From Bolinopsis microptera (taxonomy: Eukaryota > Ctenophora > Tentaculata > Lobata > Bolinopsidae), in NCBI RefSeq assembly GCF_026151205.1, contig NC_087075.1:10958303-11022302 (forward strand): a DNA stretch of 64,000 nt, read 5' to 3'. The notes under the pieces are model-generated. The model saw nothing but the letters and a program-made list of their open reading frames with translations. It made no database searches and had not been told where the DNA came from. The translations under genes were made by a program, and so were the position numbers. Each line of letters opens with the position of its first letter. The stretch's first letter is position 1. Below, piece by piece: positions 33,406 through 44,707 of this stretch.

Positions 33406-33566
33406 TTTATTTTGAAATATATGTTTTATTGGTTTCCTAAATGTCTAAATTTGACAAAAATAGGACGAAATATTTCGCAGACGAAAAGTTTTGTGAGCAA
33501 TTGACGAAATTTTTCGGACGAAATATTTCGGAATAGTTTTTTTCGCGACGAAATTTTTTACACCTA

Positions 33567-34057
33567 AGGTATGCATATTTGTGGGCACACACCTTGCAAC
33601 CGATGCGCTCGCGTAGGTACGTACGTGACGCGCTCAGACGATTAACAAAATAGCGTTTAGCGACGCGCCTTCCATACAATAAAGGCGGTATACCACGTCA
33701 GCAATTGCCCAATCTTACAGCTTGTTAGGTTGCTTGCAAGTTGCAACACCGTAGTATGGCCATCAAGCAGCAGATCACTGAGGATGGCACAAGACACGAT
33801 TGAGGTACTCAAAGTTCTATTCCCAAAGAAACCTTTGATAAACGGAAAATCATCAGAATATAAAAAGAGATTTTGGAAGATTTTTGAAGAGAAGCTTTTC
33901 TGCCGTCCACTTGACCGAAATTTCGCGGTTTTTACTGAAATATTTACCAGTGACCATTGAATAATCAGTCCGATAGGACATTTTCAAATTTAGAGATAAG
34001 TTTAACTCTGGATCATTTGCATCTGATTCTCATAAAATGTGAAAGATCTCATTATAG
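33567..34057. other. Flank between transposon and MITE
   Basis: CpG-containing sequence rich in ACGTACGTGACGCGC-type motifs. A 76-codon frame (33730-33960) matches nothing I recognise and I do not call it a gene. Confidence 0.35.
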
Positions 34058-34226
34058 GGGGTCGTTCACATATTACGTAATCAGCTGAGTGGGGGGGGGG
34101 GGGGTTCCGAATGATTACGCTAGTGTAATTTTGACACAATAGCTATGTGTAAAACTGATTACGGAGGGGGGGGGGGGGTAAAAATGTTCCAAAAAATGAT
34201 TACGTAATATGTGTGTGAACGACCCC
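34058..34226 (+). mobile_element. MITE, ~165 bp, GGGGTCGTTCAC ends, copy 1
   Basis: Terminal inverted repeat GGGGTCGTTCACATATTACG at both ends, with two internal poly-G tracts. The same element lies inverted at 36009-36169. Confidence 0.85.
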
Positions 34227-34299
34227 TTATTACGGATTTAGCAGAGACGATTAAAAAAAATCAAGTTTAACTATATAATATCACTATAATATGGAATAT

Positions 34300-35595
34300 T
34301 CACTTCATATTATCTAAATCAAATAGAATAGCACCATAAGCCGCAGTAACATCTTTATCAAAGAGCACAAAATCCCCCATAACTTCTCTCAAATAATGCT
34401 GCAAGATCGGCCTCTCCGCTATTCCAACAGCATACAAAGTATCAAAGTTAGTCTGGACACCACCCATCATTTCACACAAATTCTCTACAACTCCTCGTAA
34501 AACAGCAGCACTAATGTCTCCAACTGTAAAATTATCTGAAGTCACATTTGAAAAACTACCAAATGTGCCCGTATCGTGACGTTCCCCAAAAAAGACGGGA
34601 CAAACCCTTAAATCTGTGTTTCTTTTCTCGTAGGCTAACTCCATAACAGTGTCGTAATGAAGATCAGCGGTTAGTGAGGAGAACAGTTTAAAAACTATCT
34701 CCATTGAGTTCCCTCCGTTAAGTGACGCAGCAGTTACCAAGTTATATTTATCCGTGTACAATGTACGACGAACCGAGACTGGTAGATCCCCAAAATCATC
34801 ACATTTTGTAGTGTGAACTATTTGAGAAGCTGTACCGTAGTTGAAAACTCGCCCTGAACTCGCTCCTAGTACTGAATACGCTGAAGCTTGTAGGTCACCA
34901 ACGGGAATGAAAACTTGGGCTCCTTTTTGGATGCTGAACTTTTCGTTGACAACACAACCTATTATGTTTCCATTGTTCACTATTTTGGGTAAGTTTATTG
35001 TAACCCCGGCTGTATTTAAAGCTCTGTTGTCCCAGTTTCTTGTTTTGTCATTAAATAACCCCCAACTCTGAGCATTATGATCGCTGATAACACCCTCCCT
35101 TAAACCACACAGCACGAACACTAAGTAATCTGCTACAGTCCCACAGTGTTTATACTTCTTCAGTTCGGAGGGTGTGTTCCGTGCAAGCCAAGCTAGAGTA
35201 GCGCTACCATACCCCGCGTGCAGATCATCACTAAACTCAGAATAGCTCCTGATCTCTCTGAGAAAGTCGTCAGAACATCGGTGGTCCTGCCACGTGACCA
35301 GGGTAGTTGTGTCGTGCTCATCATTCCACAACATGACACCGTGCATTTGGCAGCACACTGACACTGTGTTTACGTTTAGAATGAGCGCACCGCTCTTTTC
35401 AGCAAGTGCAACAAGCGCAGTGCGTACTGCACTCAGAATGCGCTGCGCACATTGCTCGTGTTTGTTGTCACTGGAGATTATATCAGCAGTGTGGACTTGT
35501 TTGGTGTGTAAGATTGTAGAGGGAGAAGAAGAGGGGTTGGAGAGGAAGCAGCATTTTATAGAGGTGGTTCCAATGTCAATACCTACACGTGACAT
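34300..35595 (-). CDS. SHPK: Sedoheptulokinase (FGGY carbohydrate kinase), intronless
   Basis: A 431-codon frame starting MSRVGIDIGTTSIKCCF, the FGGY-kinase N-terminal phosphate-binding signature. The SHPK-type CCQMHGVMLW and LVTWQDHRCSD segments follow, then VPVGDLQASAYSVLGA with the catalytic-base Asp, and a C-terminal GIAERPILQHYL plus AAYGAILF. The family enzyme phosphorylates sedoheptulose to sedoheptulose 7-phosphate with ATP, feeding the non-oxidative pentose phosphate pathway in the cytosol. Human SHPK is 478 residues, so this protein is slightly short but both lobes look complete. The coding region has no intron here, unlike the human gene, which suggests intron loss or a retrocopy; no clear poly-A tract was seen. 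It sits between two inverted copies of one MITE. Confidence 0.9.
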   Translation of the reverse strand: MSRVGIDIGTTSIKCCFLSNPSSSPSTILHTKQVHTADIISSDNKHEQCAQRILSAVRTALVALAEKSGALILNVNTVSVCCQMHGVMLWNDEHDTTTLVTWQDHRCSDDFLREIRSYSEFSDDLHAGYGSATLAWLARNTPSELKKYKHCGTVADYLVFVLCGLREGVISDHNAQSWGLFNDKTRNWDNRALNTAGVTINLPKIVNNGNIIGCVVNEKFSIQKGAQVFIPVGDLQASAYSVLGASSGRVFNYGTASQIVHTTKCDDFGDLPVSVRRTLYTDKYNLVTAASLNGGNSMEIVFKLFSSLTADLHYDTVMELAYEKRNTDLRVCPVFFGERHDTGTFGSFSNVTSDNFTVGDISAAVLRGVVENLCEMMGGVQTNFDTLYAVGIAERPILQHYLREVMGDFVLFDKDVTAAYGAILFDLDNMK

Positions 35596-36008
35596 GACAC
35601 GTGACGACTATGTGCTGTGCATAACAACACGTGACATTTGCTGCTGGAGTGGGGTTTACTGGATTACGCTCAATACTATTATGATTCTCATTTTATTCAT
35701 GAATGTATTATTTGACACGCAGAATTTACTACTTACCCATGTTACTGTTTGGCTACAAACATGCATGCTTTTTAATTTAATAGGCTTAATTAAGTCATGA
35801 GAAATAATAGTGTAAATTAATAATACTGCAGTGTTTGTAGTAACCGGCTAAGATGGCGAGATTGCTAAATAACAATGTTGTGATATTTACTGCAGGAGTA
35901 AAAGATACATTCCTCTGGAGACTTTAAATACATTCTGCTACAATGTGGATATGAATATTCAATTTGTATGTGGTTTATTTTCAAACCACATTACTTCCGG
36001 TCTAGTTA
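35596..36008. other. Upstream flank of SHPK
   Basis: Presumed promoter and 5-prime UTR region of SHPK, with several CACGTG/ACGTGAC-type motifs just upstream of the start. No other gene recognised. Confidence 0.35.
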
Positions 36009-36172
36009 GGGGTCGTTCACATATTACGTAATCATTTTTTGGAACATTTTTACCCCCCCCTCCCCTCCGTAATCAGTTTTACACATAGCTATTGTGTCAA
36101 AATTACACTAGCGTAATCATTCGGAACCCCCCCCCCCCTCAGCTGATTACGTAATATGTGAACGACCCCTTA
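36006..36172 (-). mobile_element. MITE, GGGGTCGTTCAC ends, copy 2 (inverted), TTA duplication
   Basis: Element 36009-36169 is the reverse complement of the copy at 34058. TTA flanks it on both sides (36006-36008 and 36170-36172). A 3-bp TWA duplication would fit PIF/Harbinger-type MITEs; the superfamily call is tentative. Confidence 0.8.
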
Positions 36173-37235
36173 TAAAATATAAATGTCAGTCTCAGATTGT
36201 TTGATGTACATTTTTATACATGATTTCTTTTAAAGTGTATCAACCAACAAATGTATATTGTTATGTATATGTTACATTATGTATATATGGTACATTTCTT
36301 TATTTCTTACCAGGGATCAAGCCATACTTAACTTTGACAATAAAAGTCCTACAATATGTTCTACATCTACAATTTAGTCTCGACTAATATAGATCATTTT
36401 GGCCCACCTACTATCAAATCTAACAGAAGGTTCAAGTTACTGATTAAAGTTCTCAAAATGTATGTTAAACTTAGAGTTCACGGTATAGCATGGAGTGCGT
36501 CCATTATATAACAATAATATAATAGCAATATAATGTAAAAGTGGTTCTCTTAGCTGTATAGTGTAGTTATAAAAGATTGCGACCCAAAATACCCTAATTT
36601 ATCTTATGCAACAATAGGCCCAATAGGATCACCTGATTGGATTTATAGTATTGCTGGGGTTTTAATGAAGATTAGTCTTGAAGTCATCCTCCAATATTAT
36701 TATATACACTTATTATTCATCATTAACGTATATTTTATGGTTTACAAACTCATTTGACTTTTGAGGAAGCCTCGTTTTCAGAAAATTGAACAATCTTCAG
36801 ACACAAATTTGCGATAGCATTATTCCTCATGATTTATTTGATAGGAAGAGTGAGGACCATTCCACTGGAGAACTACTGACTGCAGCTCCTGCAACACAAT
36901 GAAATTTTCGCAATTGAACAAGCTGTACAGCTAAAACATTTTTCTTTATTTACTTAAGCAAATATGTAAGCTAAATCATGATTATATAGCTAACAGTGAT
37001 ATAAGAAAGAAAGAAATATTACTGGTGGTTAAATTGTTATATTTACAAGTTTTAATTAATTAACAGCTTTTCAAAATATTCAAACAAATTAGTGAAAATT
37101 GGATGCAACTAAAAGCAATTAAAAGCAATTAAACTGAAGAAAAGAAAAGAAAGAAATCAGTCTTGCATTTCTGGCTCTGAAAAATGACAAATATTTCAAA
37201 TAAAACATACCTCAGATTGTTAAAATAACACAAAT
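36173..37235. other. AT-rich intergenic sequence
   Basis: No gene recognised. It probably includes the 3-prime UTR of the minus-strand transporter gene; a minus-strand AATAAA motif occurs near 36946. Confidence 0.4.
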
Positions 37236-38798
37236 CTATGCTTGACTAACAGCAAAATGGCTCTCATCATCATCTGACTCACTGTCCAATAATCTAACAT
37301 GATCCCCAGCTCTCATCTCAATAATGTTAGACTTAACCTTGCCCTCCACCAAATCTTTCATCTCTGACAGAGTCCCCGGTAGTAATTTACCGTGAGTCTC
37401 CGGCATCCAGCGGTACATAACAAAACACATGAAAGAAGACACAAGGATGGCAGTAAAGTTGATATCAGGACTGACTTTATTGGCCACAATCACAAAGGGG
37501 GCCATGATACTGCCAATTCTAGCAGTGCTGGAACAAATAGCAAGACCACTGCCACGAACATTGGTCGGTAGAACTTCTGAAGTGTACAAGTAGATGGTTG
37601 TGAAGTATAGATCAGCTATCATTCTGCCTGCGAGGGCTGATATTTTCGTGATGTTAAAGCCAGGGAATATTTCCTTTTTATATGGAATCATACAGAAGAC
37701 AGCTGACACCACCATACCAACATTGCAAGCACGCAGAAAAGAAACTCTCTTCATTCGCTTCACACCATAATAATTTATAGGGCGATTTACCAAATCAATG
37801 ATACAAATGATAACCTGGTTCATGTAAAGATTTCCAATGAGATCCCCCACATTGAAGCTAAGCCCCCAGTAACAGAACGAAGCAGTCAGCCACGAGAACA
37901 AGAATATTATTGTTGTCCTCCTGGTGGATTTTGAGAAACTAAACAAAGCACTTACAGTGTCATCAGCCTTAGTCTCTATAGGGTCTATTTTCTCTTCTAA
38001 CAGAAACTTAATGTTGTTAAACTTTGCGATATACGAGAGGGTTTTCTTAGTTTCTTCCTCCCTATTATTGACTTGTAACCACAGCGGGCTTTCTGGAATC
38101 CAGACAGCGATTATCAAACCAAAAAACAGGCCAGGCACAATTAAAAGAATACAAATGAGTGCAAAGTTCTCGATGTAATAAGAGAGCATAGCCCCATATA
38201 ACATGCCAATGGAGAATGTTTCGTTGTGTATCTGACAACCAAGGTTGCGCAAGCGGCCAATAGTGAGCTCTGATTGGTACACATATATTGCTCCAATGAA
38301 CCCTGACATAAACCCTGTCAGGGCATGGGCCACCCCAAATACTCTGAAGTCAGTTTTACTTCCAGCATGCATCAGTACAGTGAAGCAATATACAAATATC
38401 CCAATCCATATACATTTGTGCCTGCCAAACTTGTCCATAACTTTGCCACCAATTAGTATTCCAATCATAAAACCAAAGAAGTAGCTGCTGCTTATGATGC
38501 TGAAATAGCCCTCATAACCACAGTAAACTTTATAACTCTTCAGAAATTTGTCTGTTGCTTTAGATGCTGGGGAGTACCAATCAGCATCTGTTAAGTTTGT
38601 TTGTTCACAAAGATTTTTCTCTGGGTCACATTGGTCGGTGAGACACTGCCAGCCTTTTGTTGAAGTGAGAAACGTAAGAAACAGAGGAACACCACCATTG
38701 GTTAGTAGTGTCAAGGAAATTACCATCATCGTGAAGTATTGGAAAGGTGGATATTTCCTGAGGTTGATCTTCTCGACCAGTTCTCCTAATTTTGCCAT
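37236..38798 (-). CDS. SLC22-type organic ion transporter (MFS)
   Basis: A 520-codon frame. I place the start at the ATG at 38796-38798 (MAKLGELVEKI) because CTTTTACTTTCAG immediately upstream is a good splice acceptor; the frame is open further 5-prime but that part looks intronic. Architecture fits the SLC22/OCT-OAT family: TM1 near residues 20-45, a large Cys-containing extracellular loop (WQCLTDQC, NLCEQTNLT), then GGKVMDKFGRHKCIWIGIF, the MFS loop 2-3 motif. A central cytoplasmic loop after PESPLWL and TM7-12 with TSEVLPTNVRGSG follow, the second conserved MFS motif. The C-terminus is acidic (LLDSESDDDES). Family members move organic cations, anions or zwitterions across the plasma membrane; the substrate cannot be told from sequence. 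The coding part is a single exon. Confidence 0.85.
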   Translation of the reverse strand: MAKLGELVEKINLRKYPPFQYFTMMVISLTLLTNGGVPLFLTFLTSTKGWQCLTDQCDPEKNLCEQTNLTDADWYSPASKATDKFLKSYKVYCGYEGYFSIISSSYFFGFMIGILIGGKVMDKFGRHKCIWIGIFVYCFTVLMHAGSKTDFRVFGVAHALTGFMSGFIGAIYVYQSELTIGRLRNLGCQIHNETFSIGMLYGAMLSYYIENFALICILLIVPGLFFGLIIAVWIPESPLWLQVNNREEETKKTLSYIAKFNNIKFLLEEKIDPIETKADDTVSALFSFSKSTRRTTIIFLFSWLTASFCYWGLSFNVGDLIGNLYMNQVIICIIDLVNRPINYYGVKRMKRVSFLRACNVGMVVSAVFCMIPYKKEIFPGFNITKISALAGRMIADLYFTTIYLYTSEVLPTNVRGSGLAICSSTARIGSIMAPFVIVANKVSPDINFTAILVSSFMCFVMYRWMPETHGKLLPGTLSEMKDLVEGKVKSNIIEMRAGDHVRLLDSESDDDESHFAVSQA

Positions 38799-39385
38799 GA
38801 TCACCTGAAAGTAAAAGTAATTGAACAATGTATCAATATCTTGCTTTTCCCCTGAAGTCACACATCAAACAGCTAGAATAAAGGTGATACAAATGGTGTA
38901 CAAATTCAATCATAAACCATTGGTGGTTACATTTCATGAAACATAAGCTGACATTTGTTGAGACACTCTTCGATATTTCACATTATATATAGCTTGTAGG
39001 ATTTATAAGATCATTAACAAATGAGACAGAGGTTTGCTATGCTGTTAAACAGTCAGACAAAAATTGGCTTTCCTCCGTCAAGCCCATGAATTGGTAGTCA
39101 GGAAACTTAAGTGAATTGCAGATTTACAGCCCTGAATCTGACGAAGCTCATACATAACATTAAATAAATAAATACAACATTTATAAACCGCCTTATAGCT
39201 AAATCATATAACTCGATATAATTTAATCCTGGAGATAAACTCCAGTGCTTTCTAAAGCGGCTCTTACATTAACTGAGCTTAGTTTAATTGAAAATTAGAC
39301 ATGACAAGTTAATATTATTGATTGAGATTATTGGTGACTAGATAATAACTGTAACTATCTTTACTCCATTTAATTGTTAATTGCA
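38799..39385. other. 5-prime flank/intron of the SLC22 gene
   Basis: Contains the acceptor just before the transporter start. A 5-prime UTR exon must lie upstream but I could not place it. No other gene seen. Confidence 0.35.
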
Positions 39386-39990
39386 CAATGCACAGAGGCG
39401 GCTCGTGGGAGCTGGCTGGCAGTTTTGTTGGGGGTCCAATCGATGGACTGGGGGGAGGGGGGCTTGGGAGCCGGCTCAAGCTGATCCCTCCAAACTACCG
39501 ATTACATTACACACAGGGCCTTGTAAATGTAATGTGTAACACTTTACAGGCGACAGCAAACAAAAACAAAAACTTATATCATGGGTGAAACAGGACACCA
39601 CACGTGTACGATCTCAGCCGCGCAGTATCACAACAGTCAATGGTTCAAAGGGTCCTGGACCCCCAAATCGAGGCAAATCATAATAGATTACCTGTAGTGG
39701 GATGCGCACGATGTGCTTTGTAACGTTTACAATTAACTATGTGTTAAAACTGCGCAGCTGAGTAGTCCAGAGGTAGGATTGGACTCCCTACAACACAAAA
39801 TTTCACGAAGATCATGCGTGCCCTTACATTAAAACGTATGATAGTAAACGAAGACCTTTATATTGCGATTTGTTATTTCCTAACACTATTACTAATTACT
39901 ATTTCTATTTTAAGCACCAGCCACCAGATAATAATTTAAAGGCGTCCACGGACGCCTGGACGCCCTCAATAGCCGCCTCGGACAATGCAC
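39386..39990. mobile_element. Possible hAT-like MITE with 8-bp duplication
   Basis: CAATGCAC occurs at 39386-39393 and 39983-39990. The sequence between has AGAGGCGGCT at the left and AGCCGCCTCGG at the right as an imperfect terminal inverted repeat. No coding capacity. Confidence 0.55.
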
Positions 39991-40465
39991 ATCTATGTTT
40001 AACATAGTATGTTATTGCACCACACTGCATGAATTCAAAAGCGATCTAAGCATTTTAAATAGCATTTACAGCATCGTGAGAATTTTTGACGGAACCAATG
40101 ACGAAATACTCTGCAATAAACAAATCAAAACATTTTTGAAATTGACCTGAGAAAATAGGTAAGAAGCGAATAATAATTCGTATAGCGCTCGATTTCTATC
40201 GTCGATTCAATTTTCATGCGTAGGACGAGTGCGCGGCGTAAAATCGAAATCCTGATGATTGTTAACGGTGCGGGTTATATTCATTCAATTTAATGATTGT
40301 TTGAACTATCAAGATATAATATAATGATGCAAGGGTTGTAGTGCTTTGGTGCTTATGCATTATGATGATACACGTAAATACTATTACTTCGTACTTGTGA
40401 ATAGTAGTATAGTGTCATGGTTTGGAGCCCCGTTTGAGCTCTATCCGAGACACATTTTAATAAAA

Positions 40466-40538
40466 TGTCATTTTAGCACAGTTGACTAATCTGCCACATT
40501 TTAGCCGGAGGTTACAAGTTCGAATCCCAGTCGGAGTC
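40466..40538 (+). ncRNA. tRNA-like segment in left arm (pol III box A/B)
   Basis: TTAGCACAGTTG resembles an A box and GTTCGAATCCC is a near-consensus B box about 35 bases later. A full cloverleaf with a matched acceptor stem is not evident, so this is probably a tRNA relic or SINE head. Confidence 0.4.
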
Positions 40539-41751
40539 GTTCTCCAATGTGGTTATATTATTATTTTACACATTTTAGCCTAGTTTAACCCATCAAGCAA
40601 TTATCTAACCCTACATTATGCGATACAAAGTATCAACTAAATACATTATCACACAGCAGAAGTCGTTAAATGAATAGTGTACACGTTCACATACAATTAC
40701 ATCAGTTTTCTATCGACATTATTAACATCTGGTTCAAGGCGACCTCTGCAGTACAATGTACTGATAAAGGGATATAGTGACTTATGTGCTAGCTAAATTT
40801 AACTAGAGTGTACAGTTTAGGACAACACCTGGTTGATATGGTAACGTAATGAGAAAGCACTTTTCAGGACGGTTACTCAATAGTACCAAGATTGTACCGT
40901 CATTGTAAAGTAAAGTTACGGCAACAGCTGTGTTTGTACTTGACAGATATTTGCTTAATTTAAGAACCAAATAAAACTAAAGTGAATTGATAAAAATGTG
41001 ACTTTCTTAAAAGAAATACGTGTCAACAAAATGTAGAAGCTGATAAATATATAGTGTCAAGTGTACTCGATCACGTATTACACTGACTGTTTGATATGAA
41101 ATGTAATTTATAGAGAGTACTTACAGGACGGTTACTTTACAGCCTCAAGAATCATATGTTATTGTATAATAGCCATAGACCTAACTTACAGAATAGTCAC
41201 GGTAGCAGCTGTGCAATGTATTTGACTAAAATCTCTTGTCAGGACTGGTCTAGATATTTTATATTTTCTACAATTATATCAGTAGATCTCAACAAATTAA
41301 ACAGTGTGCGAGGAATTTTTAAATATAATAACCAATGAAAGATAGTGTTAATTCTTACCTCAATTAGTGGACCGTCCCTTTACATTAGAACTCAGTGTTT
41401 GTCTTTGTTAAATATCTTGATAAGGTATAATTACGAACATGTGCGTGTTTTACTGGACAGTCTCTATCTTCTTCATATCTTGAGGTCTTAGCTTTAGGTA
41501 AGTTACAACTGGATCAAAGTTGTTTTGTTTAATTTTATGCTCAAGGTTCGCACTATTCTGCTTTGTTATATTTGAGTTGTCGTATATCAGCATAGTATTT
41601 TAGTACAATATTGTAGAAATCATACCCGTAAATATTTGCTCGGTATCTGGCAGCAGTTCATCGATTTATGTTCCGTGTTCTGTTTCCTGGTATTTTGTGA
41701 GCGGAATATTTTCTTGAGTAGGATAAAATGAAATCCGTCACCTTATCTTAC

Positions 41752-42197
41752 ACAATACTGAATACTGAATGAATACTGAATACTGAATACTGAATGAATA
41801 CTGAATGAATACTGAATGAATACTGAATACTGAATGAATACTGAATGAATACTGAATACTGAATGAATACTGAATACTGAGTGAATACTGAATACTGAAT
41901 GAATACTGAATGAATATTGAATACTGAATGAATACTGAATGAATACTGAATGAATACTGAATGAATACTGAATGAATACTGAATGAATACTGAATGAATA
42001 CTGAATGAATACTGAATACTGAATGAATACTGAATGAATACTGAATGAATACTGAATGAATACTGAATACTGAATGAATACTGAATGAATACTGAATAAA
42101 TAATGAATGAATACTGAATGAATGCTGAATGAATGTTGAATAATGAATACTGAATAATACTGAATAATATACTGAATACTGAATGATATTTATGATC
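41752..42197 (-). repeat. GAATACTGAAT minisatellite, left arm
   Basis: About 40 units of 7- and 11-bp variants (ACTGAAT, GAATACTGAAT). The open frame with Ile-Gln-Tyr-Ser repeats is an artefact of the array. Confidence 0.95.
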
Positions 42198-42963
42198 TAT
42201 TATTTTTAAAGTTATAATGTATAATGTAGACAAGGAAACACACGTTTAGATTTTTGAAGATAACTTTAACTAAACTATATTCAATAACTCTATATATCCA
42301 AATACTTATCTCAATAATTATCAACGTTTTGGTTATAAAATTCAAAAATCTTCCTGACGATATATTTGTGAAAGTTTAAGAAGCTTGATGATAATATTTT
42401 TGTTCTCGTTCAAAAGGCTAAAATTTTGACTCTATCTAGCGCAAATACACCCATTTTTCAGTGCTTTAATCTATTTTTAGTAACACTATTATATATGTCT
42501 ACTCAAGTTACGACATGAACTCAGTGCAAACTGCACACCTGTTTCAAATACGTCTGCAACTAAGAATTCTTGTGCTGTAAGTTAAGAAATTACCGCAGAT
42601 GTTATTAGGTGTTAAAGCATTAGTGTTACTAAAAATAGATAAAAGCACTGAAAAATGGGTGTATTTGCGCTGGATAGAGTCAAAATTTTAGCCTTTTGAC
42701 TGGAGTTAACACGACTACTAGTCTATCTGATGTCAACAAACTAATGAACGAGAACAAAAATATTATCATCAAGCTTCTTAAACTTTCACAAATATATCGT
42801 CAGGAAGATTTTTGAATTTTATAACCAAAACGTTGATAATTATTGAGATAAGTATTTGGATATATAGAGTTATTGAATATAGTTTAGTTAAAGTTATCTT
42901 CAAAAATCTAAACGTGTGTTTCCTTGTCTACATTATACATTATAACTTTAAAAATAATAGATC

Positions 42964-43421
42964 ATAAATATCATTCAGTATTCAGTATATTATTCAGTAT
43001 TATTCAGTATTCATTATTCAACATTCATTCAGCATTCATTCAGTATTCATTCATTATTCATTCAGTATTCATTCAGTATTCATTCAGTATTCAGTATTCA
43101 TTCAGTATTCATTCAGTATTCATTCAGTATTCATTCAGTATTCAGTATTCATTCAGTATTCATTCAGTATTCATTCAGTATTCATTCAGTATTCATCCAG
43201 TATTCATTCAGTATTCATTCAGTATTCATTCAGTATTCAATATTCATTCAGTATTCATTCAGTATTCAGTATTCATTCAGTATTCAGTATTCATTCAGTA
43301 TTCAGTATTCATTCAGTATTCATTCAGTATTCAGTATTCATTCAGTATTCATTCAGTATTCATTCAGTATTCATTCAGTATTCATTCAGTATTCAGTATT
43401 CATTCAGTATTCAGTATTGTG
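42964..43421 (+). repeat. GAATACTGAAT minisatellite, right arm (inverted)
   Basis: Mirror copy of the left-arm array (here read as ATTCAGTATTC). It differs by a few units and single bases (e.g. CATCCAG near 43196), so the arms have diverged slightly. Confidence 0.95.
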
Positions 43422-44633
43422 TAAGATAAGGTGACGGATTTCATTTTATCCTACTCAAGAAAATATTCCGCTCACAAAATACCAGGAAACAGAACACGGA
43501 ACATAAATCGATGAACTGCTGCCAGATACCGAGCAAATATTTACGGGTATGATTTCTACAATATTGTACTAAAATACTATGCTGATATACGACAACTCAA
43601 ATATAACAAAGCAGAATAGTGCGAACCTTGAGCATAAAATTAAACAAAACAACTTTGATCCAGTTGTAACTTACCTAAAGCTAAGACCTCAAGATATGAA
43701 GAAGATAGAGACTGTCCAGTAAAACACGCACATGTTCGTAATTATACCTTATCAAGATATTTAACAAAGACAAACACTGAGTTCTAATGTAAAGGGACGG
43801 TCCACTAATTGAGGTAAGAATTAACACTATCTTTCATTGGTTATTATATTTAAAAATTCCTCGCACACTGTTTAATTTGTTGAGATCTACTGATATAATT
43901 GTAGAAAATATAAAATATCTAGACCAGTCCTGACAAGAGATTTTAGTCAAATACATTGCACAGCTGCTACCGTGACTATTCTGTAAGTTAGGTCTATGGC
44001 TATTATACAATAACATATGATTCTTGAGGCTGTAAAGTAACCGTCCTGTAAGTACTCTCTATAAATTACATTTCATATCAAACAGTCAGTGTAATACGTG
44101 ATCGAGTACACTTGACACTATATATTTATCAGCTTCTACATTTTGTTGACACGTATTTCTTTTAAGAAAGTCACATTTTTATCAATTCACTTTAGTTTTA
44201 TTTGGTTCTTAAATTAAGCAAATATCTGTCAAGTACAAACACAGCTGTTGCCGTAACTTTACTTTACAATGACGGTACAATCTTGGTACTATTGAGTAAC
44301 CGTCCTGAAAAGTGCTTTCTCATTACGTTACCATATCAACCAGGTGTTGTCCTAAACTGTACACTCTAGTTAAATTTAGCTAGCACATAAGTCACTATAT
44401 CCCTTTATCAATACATTGTACTGCAGAGGTCGCCTTGAACCAGATGTTAATAATGTCGATAGAAAACTGATGTAATTGTATGTGAACGTGTACACTATTC
44501 ATTTAACGACTTCTGCTGTGTGATAAATGTATTTAGTTGATACTTTGTATCGCATAATGTAGGGTTAGATAATTGCTTGATGGGTTAAACTAGGCTAAAA
44601 TGTGTAAAATAATAATATAACCACATTGGAGAA

Positions 44634-44707
44634 CGACTCCGATTGGGATTCGAACTTGTAACCTCCGGCTAAAATGTGGCAGATTAGTCAACTGTGCTAA
44701 AATGACA
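44634..44707 (-). ncRNA. tRNA-like segment in right arm
   Basis: Inverted counterpart of 40466-40538 with the same A and B box motifs on the minus strand. Confidence 0.4.

Larger units (their letters stand above)
30276..33564. mobile_element. Pogo/Tigger-like DNA transposon with two divergent ORFs
   Basis: Terminal repeats GGTGCAAAAAATTT (left) and GGTGTAAAAAATTT (right, as reverse complement) are bordered by TA at 30274-30275 and 33565-33566, the target duplication of the Tc1/mariner/pogo superfamily. Both ends carry subterminal clusters of the motif GACGAAAT, candidate transposase binding sites. Inside are a minus-strand DDE transposase (30583-32109) and a plus-strand HIRAN-like ORF (32704-33405). 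A hAT MITE (32401-32687) inserted between them later. The element itself landed in an RTE fragment. Confidence 0.85.

Noticed and set aside
33730-33960. 76-codon frame as a gene
   Set aside because: No motif, no splice context and adjacent to transposon debris.
41748-43424. Frames of 161 and 166 codons with Ile-Gln-Tyr-Ser repeats
   Set aside because: Minisatellite translation in the arms of the fold-back element; mirrored because the arms are inverted.
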